This document shows positions 10,241-23,491 of a stretch of DNA of 64,000 nucleotides, piece by piece. A model generated the notes under the pieces. It saw nothing but the letters and a program-made list of their open reading frames with translations, had not been told where the DNA came from and ran no database searches. Origin of the DNA: Orbilia blumenaviensis (Eukaryota; Ascomycota; Orbiliomycetes; Orbiliales; Orbiliaceae); contig JAVHNS010000007.1 of assembly GCA_036872755.1 (NCBI GenBank), positions 1,302,001 to 1,366,000 of the forward strand, written 5' to 3'. The number at the start of each line of letters is the position of its first letter. The first letter of the stretch is position 1. The translations under genes were made by a program, and so were the position numbers.

Positions 10241-13200
10241 GCCCCCTCCCTTCAATATCATATCATATACTGCATCTCTTGGTGTCTATTTGATTCTAAC
10301 ACCGATATATTGTATACATAGACGTACGATTGTCCAGGCGCGACACCTCCCGCCGCTTGATGATTATTCTCAGTAACAGATTGAACATTTGCTCAGCTGT
10401 AAACGGTAAACTAGGTCTAGGTTAATTACGAGACCGGACCAGGTCGATCGATCTTGTTTGATGGTTACACAGTACCAACTAGCAAATGATATACTTGTTC
10501 CCGTCCATATTGAATTTTACTTAGAAATACTATCTAACCTGCCTACTACCTTACCTGTATACCACTCTGTTTGAATACTACCCTGTCTTGCCTACTGTCC
10601 TGTTTACTGCTTTACTCACCTACTTGTCTATACAGAAACAAACCCTATAATTACAAGCATATGGCGATAGAAGATGTCAGTTGTGATCGTGTAGGGCAAC
10701 CGAGTTGGCCCTTAAATTTACGATCTACTATAAGGCATCTTTATGTGGCAGCTTATAACGACTTCTTACCATAGACCGTAAAGTCTGGGCAAAAGAAAGT
10801 TAATTAGCCGAGACTGAAAAAAAAAAAAAAAAAAAAAAGGGTTTTGAGAAGCCTTGAAGTCTAAGATCTTTTACCTGCCACCAGATTTGACTCGATCTCG
10901 ACCCTATAAAAAAGTGTTGGCTTCGCTAAGGCGGGACAAAAAAACCCAACAAGGCGGCCTTCGGAATTCAGGGCTTCCGTCGGAGAAAATTTCGAGAGGA
11001 AAAAAAAAAAAAAAAAAGGTCAAGGGAAAAGGGTGAAGATCATCAATTATACGCATACCATTGGTTAGCATGGGAGGGAAGACGGCAGATTACGAAATTC
11101 GCCAGCGAAGCTAAAAGGGAAGTGGAGCAATCTATATCAAACCATGTAACGGTATTTTCCAAGTTTTGGATATAGATGGTAAGGATCAATCATATGGTGC
11201 TTTGCGGGCGCTGTAAAGGCGAAGGGGATGGGATATCAAATGGTCGTGGCTCGAGTGATCCATATTTAGTATCACCAATTAATATTTAAATTGCGGCCCG
11301 TATTCTAGAAAAAAAATAGAATTTAAAATTGCTATTCGTCGACGCGCTGCACGTATAAATTTTACTCTGCTTGGAATCGTGGCGGGGAGAAAGGATGCAC
11401 GCGGACGGATAGGTGGTTTATTAAGAAAATAATAAAATAAAATAAAAATAAAATAAAAAGTTACGAGAAACAAGGCGGCGGTGATTTTTTATTGCCAGTT
11501 TAAAGTCGGAGCTGGCTGGCCCGAATAGTGGCAATTGCATGCAAAGGTTAAGCAGTTGAAGCTACCCAGAGAGGTTACATCTGCGAGACCCTCGAAGCTC
11601 TATCAATTTCTATAGTTGGAAAGAAAGAAAAAAAAATGGAAGCCAAGAGATTTCTTCCCGACAGCTCAAGAGATCTGCTCCAGTTTTTTTTATCCTTTCA
11701 AGCTAGTGCCGGTGTGATGTCTCTGAGGGAGCTACCCCTTCCACCATTGTCTAGAACACAAAACACGGAACAAACGCCTCAGGATGTCTGGAGGATGACG
11801 ATGTTGTCTCGAGGGGTCTCTCTATGGTATTTCTTTTCGGGCAGGTGGGGGATGGATGGATGGATGGTATCTGAAAGAAGCCTTCGATGGCCATGGACTG
11901 GACTGGACTAGGCTGGGCTGGCACCGGGAGTGTCGACCAGGGTGCCCAGAAAGGTGTCAAGACGGCAGATTCGGCAGCAGCTGCAGCCCGAGCTTGTTTG
12001 TGTTCGTCATCCATCCATCCCGAGAGAATCTGTCAACAGGGGCTCTCTCTGTCGGTGTGCCTTGAATAGATAGATAGACCCGAACTAAAAGAAAATCTTG
12101 AAATCCCGCTCAACTTGTTTTAAACAAAAATTGATACTAGACATTCTCTTTCTTTCCTTTCTTCGTTTCCTTTGCATGTTAATCCATTCATTCGTTGATT
12201 CTTTATATACCAATTCTGTCGTCTAATTGGTAGCTAGCTCCTGTGTTTTTCTCTGTTCCTACTAGTCAAACCCCCCTTGTCAAATATATACATCCATACC
12301 TCGACCAATATCTCCTGCTCACGTCAAGAACACTCGTTTGGATACGAAGAGAGAAAGAAAAAAGTGACAAGCTCCTTAACCTTGTCAGAATCAGAACCGT
12401 TGGGTTGTATGTATTATTAGGGGTTGGTATATTACATATAACCTACCTACTAACACAAGACGACGACGACGACGACGACGACGGATCACGGATCACGGAT
12501 CTCATCGAACATCGAGCATCAGGCGTTGCGAACGTGCATAACAAAAACCCGTCGGCTTCGAGCTGTAAAGGGAGCTAAATATCCGAGCTGGCTCGAAAGG
12601 TCTTCTTCGTCCGACCTCTCTCCCTCGATCCTCGATCTCTTCTCGGTAGGTGTAATTCAATTCAATTCCATTTAATTCCTTTTAAAATTTTGATCGTGAT
12701 CATTTCATTTCTCTCTGCATCCCTCACTCCTTTCCTTTCCTTTCCTTTCCTTCTTTTCATCTTCTCTTTCCTCCCCTCATCCATGCATTAGTTATTGCAT
12801 GCGTGATTGCATGCTTCCTGTTCCCGTATATTGTTCCTTCTCTAACGAATTAATTACCCGGCTTTTCTTGGACTGACCGTTGGGTACAGGGCACTCAACT
12901 CAGCATCTCCCCTTTAAACCGTAATAGGCCACTTTCGCAATTGCAACTGCATTGGCATCTCATTATCATTTCCTTCCAGGCATCATAACAAGAGAAGCCT
13001 CCAATCTGTCAGTCGATCGATCGATAACGAATCGATAGCAACGTTACCTCCCTAGATATATTTCCGAACCGCGACACTCGTTTTTTGGTTTCTGCCTGTA
13101 CCTTGCTGCAGTGTGCTTGCATCTTTGGCCTCTTTCCTGCACCGTTTTTCCCTTGCTGCGACGACGAACAAAGCTCCCAATGGTTGTGCTGTTGTAGGCA

Positions 13201-13326
13201 TTCCACACACACACACGACCAACACATTTTCTTTCACATAGCGACCTTCGACATCAGCTGTTGTTTTACCGCGCACGAGGAAATCGATAGTGAGCGGCGC
13301 TCTCACGTTTTTGTTCTTCTGAAAGT
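10241..13326. other. Long intergenic and 5' leader region upstream of the CSC1-like gene
   Basis: About 3 kb without a convincing gene. It has A-runs (10817-10838 and near 11000-11017), a (CGA)n stretch at 12461-12483, a (TTTCC)n stretch near 12732-12752, and CT-rich sequence close to the start codon. Several GTAGGT/GTAAGT-like strings make a 5' UTR intron likely, but I cannot fix it. The frames here are short and of low complexity. Confidence 0.5.
12461..12483. repeat. (CGA)n microsatellite
   Basis: About seven and a half uninterrupted CGA units in the non-coding leader of the CSC1-like gene. Confidence 0.9.
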
Positions 13327-16300
13327 ATGGCGACGACCTGTCCATGGTCGCCGTCCGGGTCGCTGTATAAGCGACAGGATGACGATGCTGGCAAGAAACT
13401 TCTAGGCTTCTTGCGCAACAGTTTTCTGCTCCAGTACGTAATGCTAAACCTCAATGCAGATCTGAAACTCAAAAACTAGCTCGAACTCGAATCCTATTTT
13501 TGCTAACAAATAACAATTACCTAACTTCACAGACAGAGTTTCAATAACCATTCGTTCTTTACGTCCCTAGCAAGCTCTATCGGCATCTCCCTCGGAATAT
13601 TCATTCTTTTCTGCCTTCTACGGCCTCACAATGCTACCGTCTACGCTCCTCGACTCAAATACTCCGACGAGAAACATGCGCCTCCTCCAATCGAGAAGGG
13701 ATATCTATCATGGCTCGCACCCGTTTTTAAATACAAAGAGGAGGACCTGGTGAACAAGATCGGCCTGGATGCCATCGTATTCCTGCGTTTCCTCAGACTT
13801 TTACGTAATCTCTTCGGCGTCCTGTCTGGTCTATCCGTCATCATGATCGGTGTCAACGCCGGTTGCTCTGCGAAGAACAAGCATATCGTCAACAACGTCG
13901 GGGATCCCTTCATCTACATGTCGCCTCAAATCGTCTTTGGAGAATGTCTATACGCCCACATTCTGATGTCTTGGATATTCCCGATCGTGATCTGTGGCTT
14001 CATCTGGCATTCCTATCGAAAGCTTGCGGCGTTGAAATTGGCGTATTTCGAAAGTGACGAGTATAAATCGACTTTACATGCGAAGACGTTGATGGTTACG
14101 GATGTGCCACACCAATTTATGTCGAATGATGGACTGGCGGATATCGTGAAGAGGATTAATGTCGACCCGAATATTAAGGATGATATGAAGGCTAGGATTG
14201 CACGAGATATGAAGGAACTGCCGAAACTGGTCCACGAGCACGAAATGACGGTCCGAAGTCTTGAGAGCGTGCTGGCGAAGTATCTGAAAAACCCGGACCG
14301 ACTGCCACCGAACCGACCGACCATGAAACCTTTCAAGGACGACAGGAAAACTAAAGGAGACGAAAAGATAGATGCAATCGAGTACCTGGATCAGAGGCTT
14401 AAAATGCTGGAGACGAGGATTAAGGAGGTCAGAGGAAGCATCGACTTGAAAAAGCCGCTGCCCTATGGATTTGTTAGTTTCTCGACAATGCAGAATGCGC
14501 ATACCGTAGCATATGCGGCAAGAAGCAAGAAGCCGGAAGGAACAAGAGTTAAACTCGCGCCTAGGCCTACGGATCTGCTCTGGCAGAACCTTGCGTATGA
14601 TACCCCTACCTTATATGATATATTTGAACTACAAACGCTAACAAAACTAACAGGAAGGCCAAGGGTGAACGCCGCTGGAGCAGAACATGGGGTTGGATAC
14701 TTTACGGTTTCTTTACTCTCGTCTGGGTTGTCCCCAATGCGTTCATCGCCACTTTCCTGCCAAACATTGCCCTCATTGGAGCCCTTTGGCCGGCCTTCCA
14801 GCGGTCGTTTATTGAATACAACGGCTTCTGGGTCTTTGTCCAAGGTTTCGTCGCGCCTTTACTAACATCTCTTATCTTCCTGCTTCTTCCTATTATTATG
14901 CGCCGGATTTCCGCACGACAAGGAGACTTCACCAAGACTGCTCGAGAACGCCACACAACAACCAAGCTCTTCTCCTTCTTCGTCTTCAACAACCTGATAG
15001 TGTTCACCGTTTTCGGCACGGCATGGAACTTCGTCGCCAGTGTCATCGATAGCACTGAGGGCGCAAATGGAGCTGCCAAAAAGTCGGTATGGGAGGCAAT
15101 CAAAGATTTCCGCCTGGCCACTCAATCCATCTACTCGGTTTTCAACGTCTCCCGGTTCTGGATCATGTACCTTCTACAACGAAATCTCGGTGCGGTCTTG
15201 GATTTAATTCAATTCGTCACCCTCTTCATGCGCTGGTACTCACGGAAGTTTCTGTCTCCGACGCCCCGAGAGATGATCGAATGGTCAGCCCCGCAGCCCA
15301 TGGACTTCGCAAGTTACTACAACTACTTCCTCTTCTACGCCACCATCGCATTCACATTCGCACCCGTCCAACCCCTCGTGATCCCAATCGCATGTCTCTA
15401 CTTCACCATCGACAGCTTCTTCCGAAAATACGCCTTCATGTACATGTTCGTGACCAAAACCGAATCAGGCGGTATGTTCTGGCGAGTGCTAGTAAACAGA
15501 ATAATGGTCGCCGCCAGTTTCGGAAACATAGTCACGGGTGGAATAGTCTGGATCAACTTCAACGGCAGAACCGCGGTGTGGGCATTAATCCCCATCTTCA
15601 TCTTCATCGGTTTCAAAATCTACTGCATGAAAGTATTCGACAACAAACTGGACTTCTACACCAAAGTCGTCGACGCGGAACATTCAACCGATCAATCACC
15701 CGGAGCGATTATTTCAGAAGCATCACAGAAACGCCACCGTGACGACCACCTCTCAGACCGCTACGGTCATCCGGCATTGACCCGAAAACTACTAACACCG
15801 TTAGTCCACGAAAAGGCCAAACACGTCCTCGCAAGAGTCTACTCGATCCGCAACAACGAAGAAGACCCATACTCCGCCGTCAACGGCGGCTTCCCACTGC
15901 CCCAAGACACCATTTCAAACCAAAATAACAGCATGAACATGCAGCACATGCAATCCGACAAACCCGGTCTCCAAGCCCTCCCCACAGGACTAGAACAATA
16001 CAGCTTCGTAAAAGAACATCAACTAGACTACAACAACCTAGGAGGCCGTCAACGTCAAGAATTCAACTACATATTCGACTCCGCCGCCGCCAACGCCGGC
16101 GGTTCAGGAGTTCAGAGTAGAGGCGGAAGTCCCTCGTTACGACCGATGACTCCAGGCGCATTAAGCATGTTAGACGGCGGTTCAAGACCAGGTACCCCTG
16201 GCTATGCCACAAACGCCAAAATGCAGTACACATCCCTAGGAAGTCCCGCGCTGGCACCCCTGCAATTAACCCTACCCACCGGAAGACCATTATCACCACT

Positions 16301-17006
16301 CGCGAGAGAAGGGTCTTCGTCCCCCGCACCGGGGTATTATCAACCTCCGCAGAGACTGCTACCGCAGGGAATGGCGAGTGATAGTGATTTAACGGGGTTG
16401 TTGGCTGCTCCTGGAGTGGTTGGGGTTAGTGATGGGTATGATAGTAGGGGGGTGTCGAGGGATGGGTATGATAGTAGGGGTGTTTCGAGGGATGGGTGGG
16501 ATTATAACCAGCAGCCGCAGCAGCAGCATGGGCCGGTGTGGGGGTATGAGCAGCCCCAGGCACAGCCCCAGTATCAACAGCAGCAGCAGCAGCCGCAGCA
16601 GCAGTCGGGATATCAGTCACCGGGATATCAGCAGCAGCAGCAGCCAGGTTACCAATCCCCGAGTTATCAATCACAACAGCAGTCAGGGTATCACTCCCCA
16701 AGCTATCAGCAGCAACAGCAACAGCCAGGTTATCAATCTCCAAGCTATCAGCAGCCACAGCAGCCACAGCAGCAGCAACCAGGCTACCAATCTCCAAGCT
16801 ACCAGCAGCAACAGCAGCAACCAGGCTACCAATCCCCAAGCTATCAACAACCGCAGCAGCAGCAGCAGGGCTATACCTACCAACAGCCATCAATAACCCC
16901 ACCGCCTCCACAGCAGCAACAGCAACAGCAATATCAACCTCCACCCCCTCAGGGATACAACCAAAACCAAGCCCCATCAGGCTACGAATCATATAGAAAA
17001 GGCTGA
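13327..17006 (+). CDS. CSC1/RSN1-type (DUF221) stress-gated cation channel with Gln-rich tail
   Basis: Exons 13327-13433, 13533-14594 and 14654-17006 join in phase to 1173 residues. The protein belongs to the OSCA/TMEM63/CSC1 family of osmotically or mechanically gated calcium-permeable channels in fungal membranes. N-terminal helices include SSIGISLGIFILFCLLRP, then the charged YAPRLKYSDEKHAP linker and a cytosolic loop with an RRM-like core (TLMVTDVPHQFM ... YGFVSFSTMQNAHTVAYA). Next comes the pore block: LVWVVPNAFIATFLP, LLTSLIFLLLPIIM, FNNLIVFTVFGTAWNF, VTLFMRW, YYNYFLFYATIAFTF and later helices. The last about 300 residues are cytosolic and low in complexity, ending in Gln-rich GYQSPSYQ repeats. 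The start MATTCPWSPSGSLYKRQ is the first in-frame ATG; the mature N terminus could differ. Confidence 0.93.
16561..16890 (+). repeat. Coding tandem repeat, GYQSPSYQ units with poly-Gln spacers
   Basis: About seven copies of an 8-residue unit (GYQSPSYQ, with GYQSPGYQ and GYHSPSYQ variants) separated by CAG/CAA-rich Gln runs of variable length. Mixed CAG and CAA codons and imperfect copies suggest slippage and unequal exchange. Two copies of a RGVSRDG(Y/W)D unit precede it at about 16440-16500. Confidence 0.9.
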
Positions 17007-18305
17007 TCCCAAAAATTAAACAAAAGCAAAGTAAAACTTAAAAACGAAAAAATATAGATAGATAGACAAAAATGATACGAGAGAGGGGGGAAATATATAT
17101 TACATATACAGAGATGTGATAAGTTGTTTTTTTTGTCGGAAATGTATAACCATATAGCGATCGATCTTCTTCTTCTTCTTCTTTTTGTTTTTCGTTGGTA
17201 TTTGTATACTATAGTTAGCCTTCTTTTTTTACAGTTTTGGTGGGAAAGGGGGGGGGAGAAGTGGGTGTATGTGTATGTGTATGTATAATCACCGGCGACC
17301 CGGCGTTCTTCTTTCTTTTCATTATTTTATCAAATTCAGTCCTCTGGGTTACATTTCCAACAGGAGGATTTTATCACTATTTTATCATCATCATATAATC
17401 GACATATTAACCCTTCTCTTTCTCCTTATATACCTATATAGGTATATATATAGATAAATATATAGATATAAAAAAATAACTTATAGAAAGAAAGAGAGAA
17501 GAGAAGAGAAGAGACACAAAAAAACAGTAGCAATTCAGGTAAGTACACCTTACGCCACCGAAAGCATCATCACAAGACCGCATTCAGGTATAATAAATTA
17601 CCTACCTAGTTAGCCATTAGAATCGACTACAAAAATCACTTAAAATACTAATATATCAAAATACCACCAAAGCGTACGACTTCAGTGCCACTGCTACTAC
17701 ATCACAAGACAGCAAAGATCTTAAAAACAGAGGGGGGCATATACAAGAAGACCATTCACTTGACGGGACCACCGCTCATAAGCACTCACATCACAAGAGA
17801 AGCTTATTTAATTAACTAAAGAAACGAAAGAAAAGGAGAGAGGGACCTTCTTTTAATTCAATCAATCAATCAATCCCACTACTATTAACTATTTATGTTA
17901 AACAGCAGCAAGCCCAAAGCGAAAGTAGTAATTACTCAAAAGAAGGATGAAAAAGAAGGTATCAATCAAAAAAGACCCCTCCACTCTTCATCCCTTCCCC
18001 TCTTTCAGTTCAGTTTCCGTACCAAAAAGCAGTCCCCAAGAGAGGTAAGTTAAGCCTCAAGACTGGTATCCCAGGAATCAACCCATGCCCCTTCCACATC
18101 TTAAAAAAAAAAAAAAAGTAGTAGTAGTAATAGTCTAGTAGAAGTACCGTGAATCGCAATTGTACTTTTTCTTCTCGCCGACGCCATCCTTTTACGTAAC
18201 CCCCCAAAACCTCTAGTTTCAGTTAAAGATGGGGTGAGGTTAAGGGGTTATAAAAAAAAAATTAGAAAAAGAGGAGAAATTTATAAGAGATGCAGAGGAA
18301 GACAT
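17007..18305. other. Intergenic region, convergent 3' ends
   Basis: About 1.3 kb between the CSC1-like stop and the aldolase stop. It is AT-rich with GAAAGA, TTCTTC and TATATA low-complexity stretches. No gene is visible. A run of A at 18103-18117 and AATAAA-like strings probably belong to 3' UTRs. Confidence 0.55.
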
Positions 18306-19905
18306 CTACAGCTGCCCAGCAGTGTTGAAGTCAACCAAAGCCTCTTGGACTCTAGCCGACATGGTCTTCTCGCCCTCGCGGACCCAGACACGGGGGTCGA
18401 AGTACTTCTTGTTTGGCTTGTCGTCGCCTATAAAAAAAAATAGACAGTTAGCATCAAAACCAAAACTTAAAAATAAGAGGAGGAGGAGGAGGAAAGTAGA
18501 GGTTGGGGAGATGTACCCTCTGGGTTGCCGACTTGCGTCTTGATGTAATCCTGCTTCTTCAAGACGTAGTCTCGGATACCGGTCAAGTAAGCCCACTGGA
18601 GGTCAGTGTCCAAGTTGACCTTGACGACACCGTAGCTGATGGCGTCGGAGAACTCCTTCTTGGTGGATCCAGATCCTCCGTGGAAGACGAGGAAAAGTGG
18701 CTTCTCGTCAGAGGTACCGATCTTCTCCTTGGCGTAGAGCTGGTGCTTGGAGAGGAGCTCAGGGTGGAGCTTGACGTTGCCGGGCTTGTAGACACCGTGG
18801 ACGTTGCCGAAGGCGGCGGCGATGGAGAAGTAGGGGGAGATGGGGCTGAGGGCGGAGTAGACGTTGTAGATGTCCTCCGGTTGGGTGTAGAGGGAGGCGT
18901 TGTCGACGTCCTCGTTGTTGACACCGTCTTCCTCGCCGCCAGTGATGCCGATTTCCTAAATTTTCCCCAAAAAATATTAACATGACATTTACAAAAATAT
19001 TTATATAAAAAAAAAGAAATAAGAAAAAAGGGGAATAAATACATACCATCTCAAGCCACTGCTTCATGGGGGCAGCACGCTTCAGGTACTTGGCGGTGGT
19101 GGCGATGTTCTGGTCATGAGGCTCCTCAGAGAGATCGATCATGTGGGAGGAGAAGAGTGGTTCACCGTGTTCCTTGAAGTACGCTTCGTCGGCATCGAGC
19201 ATACCGTCGAGCCATGGAAGGAGCTTCTTGGCACAGTGGTCGGTGTGGAGGACGACGGGGATGCCGTATGCGGGGGCGATGGCGCGGATGTAGTGGGCAG
19301 CGGCGACGGCGCCCTGGATGGAGGCGTACTGGTTGACGGGCTCCGAGTTCGAAACGCCCTATATATACACCATTACGTTTTAGCACTGAACATACATCAT
19401 ACTACCTCTATATATATATATTAGAAAGAGAGAAGGAGAGAAGGATATAAATATTACCTTTCCGGCGAAGTAGGCGGCACCGCCCTGGGAGGTCTGGAGG
19501 ATGATCGGGGACTTCTTGTCACGGGCGGCCTCGAGGGCAGCGACGACGGTGGACGACGAGGTGACGTTCTAATTCTTTGTTAACATCAAATCACCTCCAC
19601 CAATAAATGCCACACCAATTGGCATAAGAGAAGAAAAACTTACGATGGCCGGGATGGCATACTGATTCTCCCTGGCGTGAGTGAAGAGCTATTTTCCCCC
19701 AAATAAAAAATATCGCCGTTAGTATTAAACCCAATATATATATAAAAAAAATGTTGAGGTTTGGTGATTATGGCGGGGTAGATTTTTCCCCCCCATTTCT
19801 CGGGATTAGCGGGGTAAGTGCAATTAGAAGAGAAAAACTTACAGCGAGGACGTCATCGCCAGTGATGACACCGGTCTTGCGAGTGAGGACGTCTTGGGCA
19901 CCCAT
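18306..19905 (-). CDS. FBA1: Fructose-bisphosphate aldolase, class II
   Basis: Cytosolic glycolytic and gluconeogenic enzyme that cleaves fructose 1,6-bisphosphate to DHAP and glyceraldehyde 3-phosphate. Exons: 19905-19843, 19688-19644, 19568-19458, 19358-19047, 18955-18517, 18427-18306. They give 363 residues, the usual length for fungal class II enzymes. The zinc-site motif VVLHTDHCAKK (about 109-119) has the catalytic Asp next to the ligand His. IDLSEEPHDQNI, VHGVYKPGNVKLHPELL, LVFHGGSGSTKKEF and VKVNLDTDLQWAY are the other signature blocks. The start MGAQDVLTRKTGVITGDDV is typical. Five introns of 75-154 nt all have GT-AG ends. The upstream DNA is rich in CT and TATA-like tracts, as for a highly expressed gene. 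Confidence 0.97.
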
Positions 19906-22107
19906 TTTGTCTGTGTGATACTACTTTTTGATGAAGAAGGATAGATTTGATTGATTGCTGAGTTTTGGTACTGGTGGGTAACTGGTGATTAGCTGTGGAA
20001 GGTCTGTGAGTGAGAGTGAGAGTGAAGCAGAAAGTGTGTAGTTGCTGTTTTAGGAGAACAACAAGAAGAAGAGGAGGAACAAGATGAGGAACAAGAATAA
20101 GAGAGAGAGATAGATAAATAGATAAATATACTCCCAAGAAGTATATATGCACTACAAATCTATTCTGATTTAGATGATTTGAAGATACCCGGGACGAGCA
20201 GGAGATCGAGCGATACGATATCAGATTTGCTTCCGAGGCACTTCGCGCATCGTCCGGACGGAGAGCACTGACTGGCCCCTCAGACCTTCCCTTTTGCACT
20301 CCCCCCTCTCCCCGCACGTCCGCCCGAACTCTCTTCTCTCTCTTATATATAAATATCTACAATTGTCTCGGCCCGGGGCGTCTCGGAACTCACCTCTGCG
20401 GTATTATATTATATATTATTATAGTATGTATATATGTATTTATATATACTGTCGATTGGGTGAGATATGAAATGGGATGGGATGGGTCGATGGTCAATGA
20501 GCTGAGCTGGGCTGAGGGAAGGGGGAGGGGAAGGGGGGACTGCACCCCGCCTTTATATACTCGTCCCCTCTCTCTCTACCCTTCAACAGCAAGAACTTCC
20601 AATTGAGCATACTTAATACATATTATACAATACTAATTGCATTGGACTACGTTCATATGTATGTAGACCGGAACCAGATCAGATCAGACCAGAAAAAAAT
20701 GAGACCACCAGTCCGACCGGTCGGGCTTGTCCATATGCCATGCCATGGCCCGGGGGGGTGGCTGTCAGTAAATCAATCGGTCGGTCGGCTAGCTACGTCA
20801 ACCAGCCTAGCTCCGAGCTAGCTGGCTTGGACACTCAGTCAGATACGCTAGGATAAAAAGTACCTGAGGGAAAGTGACAGGAGGAGGAGGAGCCCATCGG
20901 TCGCCCCCATCCTTTTTTTTTTTCAATCTCGTGTGCATTCCATTGGGTGCATTGCATGGCATAATTAAGCATAGGATTCCTTTGGTTATATTGGATAGAG
21001 AGAGAAAGAGTAATGGTAAACGGCGACGTCCTCACTGGTGGGATATACCCCCCCCTTCTACTCCCATTTTCTTTTTTTCTCTCTCGTGATACAATGAAAT
21101 CTAGAAGGCTGGAGCTTGTGCCTCGTATGCAAACTTTCGCAGGAGTACTTGCGCTTACTTACTTGGTGCTCTGAATTTTAATGCTTGGCCAGAAAAGAAA
21201 TGATACGGAAGGGACTGGGACTCGGGAACCCGATCGAAGAATTCTCACGCACACCCGGCCTTTTGCTCAATTCTCGGCTGGCCGGTCTTGCAAGCTGATG
21301 GCAATTTTCTTATGCCTCTTTCTTCTTCCTATCTATACACAATTGATTACCCCTGTCCTGGCCTGCTCTATCCGCTTTTTTTCAAAAAATAGTTTTCTTC
21401 GCCTCTCCGCCTTTATAATTTACAATCGTTCAAGTAAGATATTGGGTAAGATAAATGGCATGGCCGGGGTGGTGGTTGTGGCTTCGGGAAGTGTGCGAAG
21501 AGCGAGGCACTTTCCACCCCTTCCATCTGCTTCTTCTTCCTCTTCTTCTCTTTTTTTTTTTTTTTTTTTTTTTGAATTCTCTATCACGTCACTGCACGAG
21601 ATATACAATATATTCCGGGTCTATTTATACCTTCTATTCTACGGGTGAAAGAATTTTTCAATATTTTATTATATTATTGGTATAGAATGCATCATTGCGC
21701 CCCGGGATGATATGATCTGTGATATGATCATGATATGGGGTGTGGGAATGGGCCCGGGCAGCTCAGATCCGGACGGTATCAAATGCATCCGTCCGACTCA
21801 GATTTTCTCCGTAGGCATACTAGGTATGTAAGTACTAAGTAAACTAGTAACTAACTACTGGTATTAGTTGAACAGCTAGGTGTATTCCAGCTAAGTACAG
21901 AATACGATAGCATGTGATCAACATTGGAATAGTTGATTGATATTGGTCGTTTATGAGACCAATTGATATGTAGCAAAATAGAAGTATGTACGTTGCTGTG
22001 CGTATGTACAGTCAGTCAGTCCCCCCCCCACAAGAGTTATCGTCGATACATGTATACAAAAGATCGATACCTCATGATAGTAATAATTAAATATAAATAA
22101 TGATATT
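19906..22107. other. Intergenic region upstream of aldolase
   Basis: About 2.2 kb containing the aldolase promoter on its left side. A TATA-rich block lies at 20340-20360 and an alternating TA block at 20400-20450. A 23-T run sits at 21551-21573. I find no gene-like frame. Confidence 0.5.
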
Positions 22108-23491
22108 TTATAACGTCGCCCTCCTCGAGCCCTCCTGTTGATCTCCAAAGAGACTACCACCCCCTTTCACAACCGTCCCCTGTACTAAATCCCCACCATC
22201 ATCCTCCTCCTCCTCCTCCTCCTCCCTCACAACCGTAACCGTCCTCCTGACCACCTCATCCACCCCTCTGAACCCGATCAAAACCTCATACTCCCCCAGC
22301 TCCTTCACCCTCGCATCCCCACTCCCACTCCCACTTCCTCCTCCAACTAATAATGTTACATTCTCAGCGGATACAACCACTCTGTTAGCATCTTTCAGTG
22401 CCGACGCGGACGCGATAAGCTTTATGGCGTTCGCGACGTCAGTGGCAGTGACAGAGCCGTGCAGAGATGGAGTGTTGGAATTGATCGTTGATCGGTAGAA
22501 TCGGATCGTGGACGGCAGGATTGTGGTGAGGATTTTTAGTGATTCGTCCGGCTTTTGTTTTTTTATATGAATAGCTTTCTGTTAGTATATATTTCTTTCT
22601 CTTTGGGGTGTATTCGTATGAAGATGAGGGTGATAGAGAAGAGAAGAAGGGGGGACATAATATCAGTAGGAACAATTGGAGTAAATAATAAATAAATTTT
22701 GAATGAAAAGTCGACAGCTTGTTTTATTCCGACAAAGCGTATTTTTCTCAAAATCTTCATCATCTTGGTCCCCCCTAGCATATCCATATACAAATACTCA
22801 AAGAGTATATATACTATGCATACGCAATGTAAAAAAAGGAAAATAAACAGTAACGAATGGATGAAAGGAAGTGAAAAGACATACCGTCAGCAACTGCTCC
22901 TTCACTACACCATCCCACGCATCACTCTTCTCCTCCACCTTCTCCACATACGGCATGTAGCCCGGATCCCTCTCCACCACCGTATGTTTCCCCAACGCCT
23001 TCTCCTTCTCCAGCGTCAGGTACTCGGCCTCGCCGCGCTGGTACCAGATCGTGCGCATGCGGCCGGGGGCCACCACCATGATCGAGCCTTTTTTGTTTCA
23101 AAATTCAATTAGTCTATTTACTGTTATATAAAGATATATATATATATATATATTATTGGAGATTGAGATGGGAGAGAGGAAGAGGAAGGTTACCTTTCGG
23201 CCCATATCTGGGAATATCCTTCAAAAACCTGACCTTTATACCCGCAGCCTTCTTGACGAGCTTCTTCTTACCGCGGATGAATGTCGTCGGACCCGGCGAG
23301 GAGATCGAGCGGAGGAGGCATGATGAGCAGATCGAGCCTATGCTCCCACTGCTACTACTACCGTTGGTGATGTAGGTGGGGTTTGTGAGAAGAGAGGTCG
23401 GCCGGAGGAGCAGTCTGCTTGTGGCACGGGATATGAGATTGGAGCCGGTGCTGCCAATGAGGGCGGAGAGGGAGTGCTGTGGGAGGGACAT
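22108..23491 (-). CDS. MRPL50: Mitochondrial large-subunit ribosomal protein bL9m
   Basis: Exons 23491-23194, 23087-22885 and 22551-22108 give 314 residues. A Ser/Arg-rich N terminus of about 75 residues looks like a mitochondrial presequence. The bL9 N-terminal domain follows: GIKVRFLKDIPRYGPKG joined across intron 1 to SIMVVAPGRMRTIWYQRGEA, the fungal version of the bacterial KGDVVEVKPGYARNFL pattern. The C-terminal half (TPDESLKILTTILPSTIRFYR ... GSVTATDVANAI) resembles the bL9 C-domain region with a Gly/Glu-rich insertion. It is the homologue of yeast Mrpl50, by family knowledge. The second intron is 333 nt, longer than most here. The gene diverges from the oligoribonuclease gene. Confidence 0.85.

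Noticed and set aside
12243..12578. 111-codon ORF with a poly-Asp stretch
   Set aside because: The Asp run is a frame reading of the (CGA)n microsatellite; the rest has no protein-like pattern and it sits in the leader of the CSC1-like gene.
14463..15125. Minus-strand ORFs opposite the CSC1-like gene
   Set aside because: They are antisense shadows of a well-supported coding exon.
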